Positions 34,181 to 44,381 of a stretch of 64,000 nt of DNA are shown one piece after another. Below the pieces are notes generated by a model, which was not told the origin of the DNA, did no database searches, and saw nothing but the letters and a program-made list of their open reading frames with translations. Both the position numbers and the translations under genes were made by a program. Each line of letters starts with the position of its first letter. Position 1 is the stretch's first letter. This DNA is from Leisingera thetidis (GTDB lineage Bacteria; Pseudomonadota; Alphaproteobacteria; Rhodobacterales; Rhodobacteraceae). The stretch spans positions 1 to 64,000 of the forward strand of contig NZ_CP109791.1 of the NCBI RefSeq assembly GCF_025857195.1, written 5' to 3'.

Positions 34181-35476
34181 ATGCCCTCTGACACGTCAGA
34201 ACCCAGTCCTGTTGCGATTTTCAAGCGCCGGGAGTCCGAAGTGCGCAGCTATTGCCGCAGCTTCAACGCCGTTTTCAAATCCGCCGCCGGCGCCCAGCTG
34301 TGCGACGAGGACGGGAACAGCTACATCGATTTTCTGTCCGGTTGCTCATCGCTCAACTACGGGCACAACGATCCGGACATGAAGGCAGCGCTGATTGCGC
34401 ATATTGCCGGCGACGGGCTGGCGCACGGGCTGGACCTGCACACCGGCGCCAAGGCGGGCTTCCTGGAGGCGTTCGAGCGCCACATCCTGAAGCCGCGCAG
34501 CATGGACCACCGGGTGATGTTCACCGGCCCGACCGGCGCCAATGCGGTTGAGGCGGCGCTGAAGCTGGCCCGCAAGGTGACCGGGCGGACCAATGTGATC
34601 GCCTTCACCAACGGTTTTCACGGCATGACCCTCGGCGCGCTGTCCGCAACCGGCAACGGCTACCACCGCGGCGCCGCAGGGGTGACGCTGAACGGCGTGA
34701 CCCGGATGCCGTTCGACGGCTACTTCGGCGACGGCACGGATACCGCGGAGTACCTGGCGGCCATGCTGGCCGACAAGTCCGGCGGCATCGACGCGCCGGC
34801 GGCCATCCTGCTGGAAACCGTTCAGGGCGAGGGCGGGCTGAATGCCGCGCGGCCGGAATGGGTCCGGCGCATTGCGGAGCTGGCCAAGGCGCATGGCGCG
34901 CTGCTGATCATCGACGACATTCAGGCCGGCTGCGGCCGCTGCGGCACCTTCTTCTCCTTCGAGGAGATGGGCGTGGTGCCGGATATCGTGACCATGGCCA
35001 AGTCGGTTTCCGGTTTTGGCCTGCCGATGGCGCTGATGCTGGTGCGGGAACGGCACGACGTGTTCGGCCCGGCCGAACACAACGGCACCTTCCGCGGCAA
35101 CACCCATGCGTTTGTGACCGCCCGCGTGGCGATCGAAAAATTCTGGGCGGACGATGCGTTCCAGAAGGCGCTTGCGGTGAAGGCCGATGTCCTGTCGGCG
35201 GCGCTGGCGGATGTGGCGGCCCTGATCCCGGGCGCCCGCCTGAAGGGCCGGGGGCTGATGCAGGGGGTCGATGTGGGCTCGGGCGAGCTGGCATCGCAAA
35301 TCTGCGGCCGCGCCGTGGACCAGGGGCTGATCATTGAAACGTCAGGGTCCGAGGACCAGGTCGTCAAGGTGCTGGCGCCGCTGACCACGCCGGAAGAGAT
35401 TTTCAACAAGGGGCTATCCATCCTGACCGACTCGGCGCGCCGCGCCATGGACGCCACCAGACAAGCCGCGGAGTAA
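34181..35476 (+). CDS. ectB: Diaminobutyrate-2-oxoglutarate aminotransferase EctB
   Basis: EctB makes L-2,4-diaminobutyrate from aspartate semialdehyde and glutamate. The 431-residue class III aminotransferase has the PLP lysine Lys274 in TMAKSVSGFG and the ring-binding acid in IIDDIQAGCGR (Asp245/Asp246). The ATG at 34181 follows AAAGG and gives the standard length; an in-frame extension back into the ectA end is not conserved. It lies 62 bp after ectA and 3 bp before ectC. Confidence 0.96.
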   Translation: MPSDTSEPSPVAIFKRRESEVRSYCRSFNAVFKSAAGAQLCDEDGNSYIDFLSGCSSLNYGHNDPDMKAALIAHIAGDGLAHGLDLHTGAKAGFLEAFERHILKPRSMDHRVMFTGPTGANAVEAALKLARKVTGRTNVIAFTNGFHGMTLGALSATGNGYHRGAAGVTLNGVTRMPFDGYFGDGTDTAEYLAAMLADKSGGIDAPAAILLETVQGEGGLNAARPEWVRRIAELAKAHGALLIIDDIQAGCGRCGTFFSFEEMGVVPDIVTMAKSVSGFGLPMALMLVRERHDVFGPAEHNGTFRGNTHAFVTARVAIEKFWADDAFQKALAVKADVLSAALADVAALIPGARLKGRGLMQGVDVGSGELASQICGRAVDQGLIIETSGSEDQVVKVLAPLTTPEEIFNKGLSILTDSARRAMDATRQAAE

Positions 35477-35479
35477 GCC

Positions 35480-35872
35480 ATGATTGTCAGAGATTTCAAC
35501 AAGATCATCGAAACCGAACGCAACCGGGTTGTTTCGGATGCGAAATGGACCTCGGTGCGGATGCTGCTGGCCGAGGACGGGATGGGGTTTTCCTTCCACA
35601 TCACCTTCCTGGAAGCGGGATCCGAGCACGAGTTCGAGTACAAGAACCATTTCGAAAGCGTCTACTGCGTCCAGGGCACCGGTTCGATCACCGATCTGGC
35701 CACCGGGCAGACCCATGTGATCGCGCCCGGCGTGATGTATGCGCTCGACAAGCATGACCGCCACATCCTGCGTGCCGAGGAGGAACTGATCATGGCCTGC
35801 GTCTTCAATCCGCCGGTGACCGGCCACGAGGTGCATCAGGACGACGGCTCCTATGCGCTGGCAGACGCCTGA
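35480..35872 (+). CDS. ectC: Ectoine synthase EctC
   Basis: EctC cyclises N-gamma-acetyldiaminobutyrate to ectoine. The 130-residue cupin shows the typical [18 protein letters not shown] start and [15 protein letters not shown] motif, with the metal-binding Glu and Tyr of the family. It starts 3 bp after the ectB stop. No ectD (hydroxylase) follows, so ectoine rather than hydroxyectoine is the expected product of this operon. Confidence 0.96.
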   Translation: MIVRDFNKIIETERNRVVSDAKWTSVRMLLAEDGMGFSFHITFLEAGSEHEFEYKNHFESVYCVQGTGSITDLATGQTHVIAPGVMYALDKHDRHILRAEEELIMACVFNPPVTGHEVHQDDGSYALADA

Positions 35873-35907
35873 ACAAAGGGATCCGGGCCTGGTCCGGAGG
35901 GAAACAC

Positions 35908-37344
35908 GTGACACATCAGAAGCATACTGTTGAGAAAATCGGCGGTACATCGATGAGCCGCCTGCGCGAGCTGCGCGATACCCTGCTGATCGGCGGCCGC
36001 CAGGACGCGGCGCTCTACCACCGCATTTTTGTTGTTTCCGCCTTTGGCGGCATCACCAATCTGCTGCTGGAGCACAAGAAATCCGGGCAGCCCGGGGTTT
36101 ATGCCCTGTTCGCCAATGACGACAACGATCACGGCTGGCTGGACGCGCTGAGCATGGTCGCGGCCGGCATGGCGGATGTTCACAACGGGGTGCTCGGCAA
36201 TGCTGCCGACCGGCTGATGGCGGATGAATTCGTCCGCGAAAGGATCGAGGGCGCACGGTCCTGCCTGTTTGATCTGCAGCGCCTGTGCTCCTACGGCCAT
36301 TTCCGCCTGTCCGACCATATGGGCGTGACCCGGGAGCTGCTGTCGGGCCTGGGCGAGGCCCATTCGGCCTTTGTCGCGACGCTTCTGCTTCAGCGCGCCG
36401 GGGTCAATGCGCGGTTCGTTGATCTCAGCGGCTGGCGGGACGATCGGGAGTGCACGCTGCAAGAGCGCATTGCCCGCGGGCTGGACAGTGTCGATCTGGC
36501 CACCGAGCTGCCGATCGTGACCGGCTATGCGCAATGCAGCGAAGGGCTGATGCAGGAGTACGACCGGGGGTATTCCGAGGTCACATTCTCCAAGATCGCC
36601 GCCTACACCGGCGCGGCAGAGGCGATCATTCACAAGGAATTCCACCTGTCGTCGGCGGACCCGGCGCTGGTCGGCGGGGCCCACGTCAGGAAGCTGGGGC
36701 ACACAAATTACGATGTGGCCGACCAGCTGTCCAACATGGGAATGGAGGCAATCCATCCGAACGCGGCCAAGACCTTGCGCCAGGCCGATATTCCGCTGCG
36801 GGTGACCAACGCCTTCGAGCCGGACGACCCGGGCACGCTGATCGATGACCAGCCGGCCGCTGTTCCCGCCGTTGAAATCGTGACCAGCCTCGACGTTGTT
36901 GCCCTGGAGCTGTTCGAACAGGATATGGTCGGCGTGAAGGGCTATGATGCCACCACGCTTGAGGTGCTGCGCAGGCACAATGTCCGCATCGTGTCCAAAA
37001 GCTCGAACGCCAATACCATAACCCACTACCTCGAAACCTCGCTGAAAACGGCCCGCCGGGTGGTGAATGAGCTGGAGCAGGCCTATCCGTCCGCGCAGGT
37101 CAGCGTGCGGGCGCTTGCCATCGTCTCGGCGATCGGGCGCGATCTGACCGGGCTTCAGGCGCTCGGCCGCGGGCTGTCGGCATTTGACCAGGCGGGGATT
37201 GACGTCATTGCCGCCCATCAGACGCCGCGCAATGTTGATATCCAGTTTGCGGTGCCCAGAAAGTCGGCTGAAGCTGCGGTCGCCGTTTTGCACGGTGCCC
37301 TGCTTGAGGACCACGGCCAGGCCAGCGAAGCCAAGGCGGCGTGA
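35908..37344 (+). CDS. ask_ect: Ectoine-specific aspartate kinase
   Basis: This aspartokinase phosphorylates aspartate to feed ectoine synthesis without the feedback control of housekeeping enzymes. The 478-residue protein begins VEKIGGTSM, a form of the kinase KxGGTS signature, and has a C-terminal ACT-type region (about 310-470). It starts with GTG at 35908, 8 nt after GGAGG, and lies 35 bp after ectC. The Ask_Ect gene linked to ectABC is common in alphaproteobacteria. Confidence 0.93.
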   Translation: MTHQKHTVEKIGGTSMSRLRELRDTLLIGGRQDAALYHRIFVVSAFGGITNLLLEHKKSGQPGVYALFANDDNDHGWLDALSMVAAGMADVHNGVLGNAADRLMADEFVRERIEGARSCLFDLQRLCSYGHFRLSDHMGVTRELLSGLGEAHSAFVATLLLQRAGVNARFVDLSGWRDDRECTLQERIARGLDSVDLATELPIVTGYAQCSEGLMQEYDRGYSEVTFSKIAAYTGAAEAIIHKEFHLSSADPALVGGAHVRKLGHTNYDVADQLSNMGMEAIHPNAAKTLRQADIPLRVTNAFEPDDPGTLIDDQPAAVPAVEIVTSLDVVALELFEQDMVGVKGYDATTLEVLRRHNVRIVSKSSNANTITHYLETSLKTARRVVNELEQAYPSAQVSVRALAIVSAIGRDLTGLQALGRGLSAFDQAGIDVIAAHQTPRNVDIQFAVPRKSAEAAVAVLHGALLEDHGQASEAKAA

Positions 37345-37464
37345 GTCGGTCCTGCGCGCGCCTTGGGCTGATGCCGCAAGCAGCGGTCCGGCCCGCCCGG
37401 CGGCGGTCCTTCGGCGCGGCCGGGGCCATTGGCCGGGCGGCGGCGCAGATGCTGAGGGCCGGCA

Positions 37465-38853
37465 ATGTGGTATCCTGATCCTGCAACGCTGCAGCCGCCG
37501 CTGCACAGCAGCCTTGCTGCCGCGATCGAACAGGCGATCCTGCAGCAGAAGCTTCCGGCGGGGGCGCGGCTGCCGCCGCATCGCAAGATGGCGGACCGGC
37601 TCGGGCTGAGTGTTCACACGGTGAGCAAAGCCTATGAAAGCCTGCGGAAGCAGAACCTGATTGACGGGCAGGTCGGCCGCGGCAGCTATGTCCGCCGTCC
37701 GGACGCCCCCGGCCGCCCGGCGGTTCAGCTGAAGCCCGCAAGCGCGGCAGGGTTCGATTTCTCGATTTCCCGGCCGGTGCATGGCCGGGAGCATGCAGAG
37801 CGGCTTCAAAAGGCCCTGCAGGATCTTGCCGTGCATCCGGAGTCCTCTGCCTTCCTGTCCGGCCGGGCCGCCGCCGTGCATGACGTGCATCGCGCCGCCG
37901 GGGCGCAGTGGCTGGCCCGCTGCGGTCTTGCGGCCGCCCCCGAACAGATCGTCATGACCAACGGTGCCAGCCACGCGATGTGCGCTGCGCTGTCCGCTTT
38001 GACCCGCCCGGGAGACACGGTGCTATCCGGCAGTATCACCCATCACCTGATTGTGTCCGGATGCTCTTACCTGGGGCTGGCTCTTGCCGGCCTGGAGATG
38101 GATGCGGACGGCATTCTGCCGGATGCGCTGGAGAGGGCCTGCCGGGACTCTGATCCCAAGGCGCTGCTGCTGCTGCCCTCCCTGGCGGGTCCTGTCCCGG
38201 TGATGATGCCGGAAGAGCGGCGCCGGGAGCTGGCCGGGATTGCGCGGCGGCATGAGCTGTTCATCATTGAAAACGATGCATGCGGCCCGGTGGCGGAAGA
38301 CCGCCCGCTGCCGGTGTCCGCCCTGGCTGCGGACCGGTCGGTCTATCTGACCACTCTCGCCAAATGCACGGTGCCGGGGCTGCAGGCCGGCTACATGGCT
38401 GCACCGGGCCACCTGCTGCCGGCTTTGGCAAGCCGGGTGCTGGGGTTCGGCGCGACGGCTGCGCCCCTGATATGCGACTTGGCCAGCCGTTGGGTGGCGG
38501 ACGGCACCGCGCTGGAGCTGGCAGCCTGGCAGCGGGATGCGCTGAGAGCGCGGCACCGTATCGCCTGCACGGCCTTGCGCGGAACCCCGTGGACGGGCCA
38601 CCCGTCCGCATTGCACCTTTGGCTGCCGCTGCCCGAAGGATGGCAGGCCGGCAGCTTTTTCCAGTATGCGCGCCAGCTGAAGATAACCGTTGCCCCCGAT
38701 ACGCCGTTTCTCGCGCCCCGGACGCGCCCGCCGGGCGGCGTCCGGATATCACTGGGGGCGATCCCGGATGAAACCCGTTTGCGCAAAGGGCTGGAGCTGG
38801 TTTCAGCCATGCTGACGCAAACCCCGGAAAGCCTGCCCCACGTGTCCTGCTAG
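37465..38853 (+). CDS. MocR-type (GntR helix-turn-helix plus aminotransferase) regulator
   Basis: The 462-residue protein joins a GntR winged helix (about 12-75, LPPHRKMADRLGLSVHTVSK) to a class I aminotransferase-like domain. The PLP lysine is kept as Lys300 in TTLAKCTVPGLQAGY, with the cofactor-ring acid near Asp271 (ENDACG). MocR proteins sense PLP adducts of amino compounds. It lies 120 bp after the ectoine operon in the same direction but has its own leader. EnuR, a MocR protein, controls ectoine catabolism in roseobacters; no ectoine uptake or degradation genes are in view, so a link is only possible. Confidence 0.85.
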   Translation: MWYPDPATLQPPLHSSLAAAIEQAILQQKLPAGARLPPHRKMADRLGLSVHTVSKAYESLRKQNLIDGQVGRGSYVRRPDAPGRPAVQLKPASAAGFDFSISRPVHGREHAERLQKALQDLAVHPESSAFLSGRAAAVHDVHRAAGAQWLARCGLAAAPEQIVMTNGASHAMCAALSALTRPGDTVLSGSITHHLIVSGCSYLGLALAGLEMDADGILPDALERACRDSDPKALLLLPSLAGPVPVMMPEERRRELAGIARRHELFIIENDACGPVAEDRPLPVSALAADRSVYLTTLAKCTVPGLQAGYMAAPGHLLPALASRVLGFGATAAPLICDLASRWVADGTALELAAWQRDALRARHRIACTALRGTPWTGHPSALHLWLPLPEGWQAGSFFQYARQLKITVAPDTPFLAPRTRPPGGVRISLGAIPDETRLRKGLELVSAMLTQTPESLPHVSC

Positions 38854-38883
38854 GCTGCGGCGCCGCGGCAGGTCGGCGGGCGG

Positions 38884-39801
38884 TCACTGCGCCAGGGTCT
38901 CTGCCCAGCCGATGACCGCCCTGATTTCGTCTATCAGGCAGGCCTGGAATTCCCGGTCGATCATCGACGCCCGGCTGCCGTGCGGTTCGAACACCGCAAA
39001 ACGGTAGGCGGGCAGGTCCGGCAGGCTGCGCGGCCGGCCGCCGTGGTGCCGCTGCCAGTAATGCGCGGTGAAGGCGTCGACGATGGCCAGGCCGCCGCAA
39101 TGCTGCGACAGGGTGAGGGCAGCCAGCGAGGTCTCCGCCGTCACCGGCGCGCCTGCGTTGCGGCCTATGTTGCGCAGCGCCAGCTCATCCGCGACCTGGC
39201 CCAGCAGCCCGATCACCGTCTCATGGCGCAGGCGCCGCAGCGGCAGCGGTCCCGGCTCCGCGGCCAGGCTGTGGCCCTCGGGCGCAAACACCATATGCGG
39301 CACCGCGCCTTCATACAGCAGCCGCATCCCCGACGGCATGTGCAGAACATTGGCAAACCCGGTTTTCAGGGTGCCCGACCGGGCGAAGTCCAGCACCCAT
39401 TTGGAGGATTTCACCTGCCAGGACACTTTGATCTGTTTTTCCCGCACCCCCAGCCGCTGCAGCGCCTGCGGCACAATTTCCAGCGAAGCAGCGGTGATGG
39501 TGGCAACCGACAGCGTGCCGCGCTCCCGGCGGGCAATCTGCGCGGCCGCTTCTTCCAGGTTCGACAGCACCAGATAGTTCCGTTCCACCTCCTCCAGAAA
39601 CGCTTCCGCTTCCGGCGTCGGCAGCACGCCCTTGCTCTTGCGCTGAAACAGCGGCACCCCGAACTGCCGCTCCAGATCGCCGAGAATCCGGCTGACGCTC
39701 GGCTGTGACAGATTCATCCGCCGCCCCGCAGCGGAGACAGAGCCGGTGGACATCACCGCGCGGAACACGTCGAGCTGTTTCTGAGTGAACATGATATTCA
39801 T
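38884..39801 (-). CDS. LysR family regulator (module A)
   Basis: The 305-residue protein has an N-terminal winged helix (about 6-65, GSVSAAGRRMNLSQPSVSRIL) and a periplasmic-binding-like effector domain. It is divergent from the first sulfatase gene and probably controls it. Starts at 39801 and 39792 are both possible; both lie within or beside the inverted repeat at 39791-39815. The effector is unknown; a substrate or product of the sulfatase is likely. Confidence 0.87.
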   Translation of the reverse strand: MNIMFTQKQLDVFRAVMSTGSVSAAGRRMNLSQPSVSRILGDLERQFGVPLFQRKSKGVLPTPEAEAFLEEVERNYLVLSNLEEAAAQIARRERGTLSVATITAASLEIVPQALQRLGVREKQIKVSWQVKSSKWVLDFARSGTLKTGFANVLHMPSGMRLLYEGAVPHMVFAPEGHSLAAEPGPLPLRRLRHETVIGLLGQVADELALRNIGRNAGAPVTAETSLAALTLSQHCGGLAIVDAFTAHYWQRHHGGRPRSLPDLPAYRFAVFEPHGSRASMIDREFQACLIDEIRAVIGWAETLAQ

Positions 39802-39815
39802 TTTACGGATATCAT
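39791..39815. promoter_or_regulatory. Inverted repeat in LysR/sulfatase divergent region
   Basis: ATGATAT (39791-39797) and ATATCAT (39809-39815) are exact inverted repeats with an 11-bp spacer. They overlap the LysR start codon and lie 74 bp before the sulfatase start, a layout that would let the regulator repress itself. Confidence 0.5.
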
Positions 39816-39888
39816 GGAGAAAACAAAGTATTTTTCCAGATTACAGGCAGCCGCTACGGTTTACCCGCCGCAAACCGCAGGGGACCCC

Positions 39889-41415
39889 ATGCCGCCCAAT
39901 GTCATTCTGATCATGACCGACCAGCAGCGCGCCGACAGCCTTGGCTGCACTGGCAACCCGGTGGTCCAGAGCCCGCAGCTCGACGCTCTTGCCGCCCGCG
40001 GCGCAGTGTTCCGCAATCATTTCACCCCGCATCAGATCTGCTCGCCCAGCCGCTCCACACTGTTCTCCGGCCTCTATGCCCGCCACCACGGGCTGACCCG
40101 CAACGGGGTTGCCCTGCCCGAGGAGCTGCCGCTGATCACCCACGACCTGAAGACGGCCGGCTACCGCACCCATGGCGCGGGCAAGTTCCATTTCCAGCCC
40201 ATCCTGGCGGGGCCCGAGCACGCAATGCCGGACAGCAACGCGTTCTGGGACCTGCCGCAAAGCGAAGGGTGGACCGGGCCGTTTTACGGCTTTGACACCG
40301 TGGATATCCTGATCGGCGAGTCGGTGAGCGCCACCGAAGGCGGCCATTACGCCAACTGGCTCCGGGACACTGCGCCGGGCGCGGCAGCGCTGTACCTGCC
40401 GGAACACGCGCTGGAGCCGGGGCCGGCGGATCTGGACGAGGTCTGGAAATCCGCGATCCCGGCAGACCTGCACTACAACACTTGGATCACCGGCCGTGCC
40501 TGCCGCTTCCTGCAGGAGCAGGACGGCAAACAGCCCTTCTTTCTGTTTGTCTCCTACCCCGATCCGCATCACCCGTTTTCGCCGCCCGCCCCCTGGTGCG
40601 ACATGTACGATCCGCAGCAGGTGCCCGCCCCCGCGCTGGCGGCGGATGAGCTGGCGGCGATGCCCTCCTACATCCTGGACGGCGACCGCGAGGAGGCCGC
40701 CGGCAGCTATGTGGATTTCCTGCGCAACCCCGGCCCGCCGCGCGAGCAGGGCTTCATGCAAACCACCCGGAGGTTTTCCGAAGCCTCGCTGCGGCAGGCC
40801 ATTGCCCACACCTATGGCATGGTGTCGATGATCGATGATTGCATCGGCCGCCTGCTGGCGCAGCTGCAGGCGCAGGGCCTGGCACAGGACACGCTGATCC
40901 TCTTCACCTCGGACCATGGCGAGCTGCTGGGCGATCACGGGCTGATCCGCAAGGGACCCAGCCCCTACCGCCCGCTGCTGCATGTGCCGCTGGTCATGGC
41001 CGGCCCCGGCGTGGCGCCGGGGCCGCGCCGCGGCCTCACCAGCCACCTGGACCTGCGCGCCACCCTGCTGGAGCACCTGGGCCTGGCGGCCCAGGACACC
41101 GACGGCGTGTCCTTCCAGGCCATGCTCGCCGCACCGGATGCCGAAGGCCGCGGCAAACTCTATGCCGAGTACCACCCGCGCACCCGCATGGATACCTACA
41201 ACCAGACCCTGCTGACCGAGGACTGGCGGATCACGATCTATCCGGAGAACCCGGACTGGGGTGAAATGTTCCACCTCGCCAGCGATCCCGGCGAACACAT
41301 CAACCTCTTCTTCAGCCCGGATCACGCAAACGAAAAACAGCGCCTTGCCGAGCAGATGACCTGCGAATTCCCGCCTGCCCCGCAGGCCGGCGGCCCATCG
41401 CTTGCGACATACTGA
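39889..41415 (+). CDS. Formylglycine-dependent sulfatase (module A)
   Basis: The 508-residue enzyme hydrolyses a sulfate ester. It begins [19 protein letters not shown], with metal ligand Asp11. The CSPSR signature at 51-55 contains Cys51, to be converted to formylglycine. A second metal site is seen in [13 protein letters not shown]. No signal peptide is evident, so it acts in the cytoplasm after substrate uptake. The ATG at 39889 follows AGGGGA and matches the usual sulfatase start; an ATG 75 nt upstream lies in the putative operator. The binding-protein gene starts 34 bp downstream. Substrate unknown; a choline-O-sulfate-like or other small sulfate ester is plausible. Confidence 0.9.
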   Translation: MPPNVILIMTDQQRADSLGCTGNPVVQSPQLDALAARGAVFRNHFTPHQICSPSRSTLFSGLYARHHGLTRNGVALPEELPLITHDLKTAGYRTHGAGKFHFQPILAGPEHAMPDSNAFWDLPQSEGWTGPFYGFDTVDILIGESVSATEGGHYANWLRDTAPGAAALYLPEHALEPGPADLDEVWKSAIPADLHYNTWITGRACRFLQEQDGKQPFFLFVSYPDPHHPFSPPAPWCDMYDPQQVPAPALAADELAAMPSYILDGDREEAAGSYVDFLRNPGPPREQGFMQTTRRFSEASLRQAIAHTYGMVSMIDDCIGRLLAQLQAQGLAQDTLILFTSDHGELLGDHGLIRKGPSPYRPLLHVPLVMAGPGVAPGPRRGLTSHLDLRATLLEHLGLAAQDTDGVSFQAMLAAPDAEGRGKLYAEYHPRTRMDTYNQTLLTEDWRITIYPENPDWGEMFHLASDPGEHINLFFSPDHANEKQRLAEQMTCEFPPAPQAGGPSLATY

Positions 41416-41449
41416 TATGCGCAGCCCAGTCCACACCAGGGAGACCAGG

Positions 41450-43111
41450 ATGACCCATCCCCAGCACCAGACCCCGCCACTCCACCCGGCAGCCCGGATG
41501 CATGCCCAGGAAGTCCGGAACGGCAGCCTCAGCCGCCGCGAGTTCCTGTCCCGCGCCACGGCACTTGGCGTCAGCACTGCCGCCGCCTACGGGCTGATCG
41601 GCGCCGCAGCCCCGGCCCGCGCCGGGACCTCCCCGCAGCAGGGCGGCACCCTGCGCATCCAGATGGATGTGAGAGGCCTGAAGGAGCCGCGCGTCTACGA
41701 CTGGTCGCAGATCGGCAACATCACCCGCGGCACCTTTGAATACCTGGTGGAGTACAACAACGACGGGTCCTTCCGCGGCATGCTGCTGGAGAGCTGGGAC
41801 GTGAACGGCAGCGCCACTGAATACATGCTCCGCATCCGTCCCGGCGTCACCTGGCACAATGGCGACCCCTTCACCGCCGCCGATGTTGCCCGCAATATCG
41901 AAGCCTGGTGCGACAAATCGGTCGAGGGCAACTCCATGGCCGGCCGCATGGCCTCGCTGGTGGACAAGGACACCGGCAAGGCCATTCCCGGCGCCATCAC
42001 CGTGGTGGATGAGCTGACGGTCAGGCTCAGCCTGCCGAGGCCCGATATTTCGCTGATCCCGGCAATGGCCGACTACCCGGCGCAGATCATCCACGCGTCT
42101 TTTGACAGCGCGGACCTGCTGAACAATATCGGCACCGGGCCGTATGTGATCGCCGAGCATCAGGTCGGGGTGAACTGCGTTCTGGAGCGCAAGGCGGATT
42201 ACACCTGGTGGGGCACCGAAGTCTACGGCGGCCCCTATCTGGACCGCATCGAATACCTCGACTTCGGCACCGATCCCTCCTCCTGGCTGGCGGCACTGGA
42301 GTCCGAGGAAGTCGACATGCTGCATGAATCCATCGGCGAATACATCACCATTCTCGATGATCTGGGGCTGGAGAAATCGGAGGTCATCACCGCCTCCACT
42401 CTGGTGGTCCGGCCCAACCAGAAGGCAGTGGTTGACGGGGTGACACCCTATGCCGACGTCCGCGTCCGCCGCGCCCTGGCGATGGCGGTGGACAACGCGG
42501 TCTGCCTGGAGCTGGGCTACAACAATCTCGGCGCCCCGGCTGAAAACCATCACGTCTCCCCGGTCCACCCGGCCTATGCCGAACTGCCGCCGCCGGTGTT
42601 CGATCCGGCCGGGGCCAAGGCGCTGATGGAGGAGGCCGGCATGGCGGATTTCGAACATGAGCTGATCTCGATCGACGACGACTGGCGGCGCAACACCTGC
42701 GACGCGGTGGCCGCCCAGCTGCGCGATGCGGGGATCAAGGTGAAGCGCACCGTGCTGCCCGGGTCGACCTTCTGGAACGACTGGACCAAATACCCGTTCT
42801 CCGCCACCAACTGGAACCACAGGGCGCTGGCGGTGCAGATCCTGAACGTCGCCTACCGGTCCGGCGAGGCCTGGAACGAATCCGGCTGGGAGAACCCCGA
42901 GTTCGACGCCCTGCTGGATGAGGCCCTGTCGATTGCCGATGCGGACAAGCGGCGTGCGGTGATGGCAAAGATCCAGAAGCTCATTCAGGACGAGGGCGTG
43001 GCCATCCAGCCGTACTGGCGGGCCCTGTACCGCCACCACCGCCCCGGCCTGTCCGGCTGCGGCCAGCACCTGACCTTTGATCACCACCACTACAAGATGG
43101 GCTGGCTGTAA
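41450..43111 (+). CDS. Family 5 (dipeptide/oligopeptide-type) substrate-binding protein (module A)
   Basis: The 553-residue precursor carries a twin-arginine signal ([13 protein letters not shown]) about 30 residues in, so it is exported folded. The mature part matches family 5 binding proteins ([30 protein letters not shown]). The ATG at 41450 follows AGGGAG. It is 34 bp after the sulfatase and probably delivers the sulfatase substrate. Its own module has no permease, so it may share the permeases at 52-55.5 kb. Confidence 0.87.
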   Translation: MTHPQHQTPPLHPAARMHAQEVRNGSLSRREFLSRATALGVSTAAAYGLIGAAAPARAGTSPQQGGTLRIQMDVRGLKEPRVYDWSQIGNITRGTFEYLVEYNNDGSFRGMLLESWDVNGSATEYMLRIRPGVTWHNGDPFTAADVARNIEAWCDKSVEGNSMAGRMASLVDKDTGKAIPGAITVVDELTVRLSLPRPDISLIPAMADYPAQIIHASFDSADLLNNIGTGPYVIAEHQVGVNCVLERKADYTWWGTEVYGGPYLDRIEYLDFGTDPSSWLAALESEEVDMLHESIGEYITILDDLGLEKSEVITASTLVVRPNQKAVVDGVTPYADVRVRRALAMAVDNAVCLELGYNNLGAPAENHHVSPVHPAYAELPPPVFDPAGAKALMEEAGMADFEHELISIDDDWRRNTCDAVAAQLRDAGIKVKRTVLPGSTFWNDWTKYPFSATNWNHRALAVQILNVAYRSGEAWNESGWENPEFDALLDEALSIADADKRRAVMAKIQKLIQDEGVAIQPYWRALYRHHRPGLSGCGQHLTFDHHHYKMGWL

Positions 43112-43352
43112 GGCGGCTTGCGGGGCCGGCCGAAACACCGGGCGGCCCTGTGTCCGAACCCTGCCTGCCGCCAGTGCACGGGCCGTTCCGGCCGCTTTCG
43201 GGATTGCGGAACCGGAATGGTGGAAATCCTGCCCGCGGGACAGCGGCAATATGCGGCGCGTCCTTCTGCTTGACGCGGGCGGAGGCGCGGACCAACCTGT
43301 GGCACGGACCGCCCGCGGCAGAGCCGCTTTCACGGCACAGGAGACCCGCTTG

Positions 43353-44381
43353 ATGACGACGTCCGCCGGAGCAAATCCCCTCTGCGGCCTGCTGGGCTGC
43401 GATTTCCCTGTCCTTCTGGCAGGCATGGGCGGGGTATCCCGCTGGGAACTGGCTGCTGCCGTCGCCAATGCCGGCGGCTTCGGCATGCTGGGCATGGTGC
43501 GCGAAAGCCCGGCGCTGATCACCGAAGAGGTCACCCGTCTGCGGGCCGTCACGGACCGGCCCTTCGCGGTGAATGTGATCCCTGCGGCAACCGAGCCCGG
43601 CCTGCTCGACGCGCAGATCGGCTGCTGCCTCGATCTCGGCGTTCCCGCCTTCACCTTCTTCTGGGATGTTGTGCCCGAGGCCGTGGCGCGGGTTAAAGCG
43701 GCGGGCCGCCTGGTTCTGCATCAGGTTGGCACCGTCGAGGCCGCCCGCGCCGCCGAAGCCGCCGGCGCCGATGTGATCATCGCCCAGGGGCTTGAGGCCG
43801 GCGGCCATGTCCACGGCCGCCAGCCGCTCCGCGGCCTGACGGAAGAGATCCTGAAAGCCGTGCAGGTTCCGGTCGCCGCTTCCGGCGGCCTCTCCAGCGG
43901 CGCGGATCTGGCCGCTTACCTGGCCATGGGGGCGGCCGGGATCCAGTGCGGCACCGCCTTTTTGGCCACCGATGAATCCTTTGCCCACCGCTACCATAAG
44001 GACCGCGTGGCCGCCGCCACCGGCGCCGACACCGTCCTCACCGATGTCTTCGTGCTGAACTGGCCCGCCGGCGCGGCGGTGCGGGTGCTGGAAAACAGTA
44101 TCACCAAAGCGCTCGGCGGCGTCTATATGGGCCACGATCCGGACGCCCTCCCGCGTGAGGAAATCGCCTGGGACGGCAGCCAGCCGCGGCTGCGCTACAG
44201 CACCGATTCCCCGCTGCGCACCACCACCGGCGATCTTGAGGCAATGGCCCTGTTTGCAGGCCAGGGCGCGGGCGCCATCCGCCGCATCGTGCCGGCAGCC
44301 GAGCGCATCGCGGACATGGTCAGCGCAGCAGAGCAAATCCTCGGCCGGCCGCTGTCGCCCCGCAGAGGAGCCACCGCATGA
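43353..44381 (+). CDS. Nitronate monooxygenase-family FMN oxidoreductase
   Basis: The 342-residue TIM-barrel protein resembles nitronate monooxygenase/2-nitropropane dioxygenase. It shows the FMN-phosphate segment ASGGLSSGADLAAYLAMGA and the GLEAGGHVHG motif, whose His is near the flavin. Members also include enoyl reductases and enzymes of unknown substrate, so nitronate is not assured. The ATG at 43353 has AGGAG upstream. It lies 241 bp after the binding-protein gene and overlaps the folate enzyme gene by 4 nt. Confidence 0.82.
   Translation: MTTSAGANPLCGLLGCDFPVLLAGMGGVSRWELAAAVANAGGFGMLGMVRESPALITEEVTRLRAVTDRPFAVNVIPAATEPGLLDAQIGCCLDLGVPAFTFFWDVVPEAVARVKAAGRLVLHQVGTVEAARAAEAAGADVIIAQGLEAGGHVHGRQPLRGLTEEILKAVQVPVAASGGLSSGADLAAYLAMGAAGIQCGTAFLATDESFAHRYHKDRVAAATGADTVLTDVFVLNWPAGAAVRVLENSITKALGGVYMGHDPDALPREEIAWDGSQPRLRYSTDSPLRTTTGDLEAMALFAGQGAGAIRRIVPAAERIADMVSAAEQILGRPLSPRRGATA

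Noticed and set aside
39814..39888. Upstream ATG for the first sulfatase
   Set aside because: It lies in the putative operator, lacks a ribosome site, and adds 25 residues before the conserved sulfatase start at 39889.
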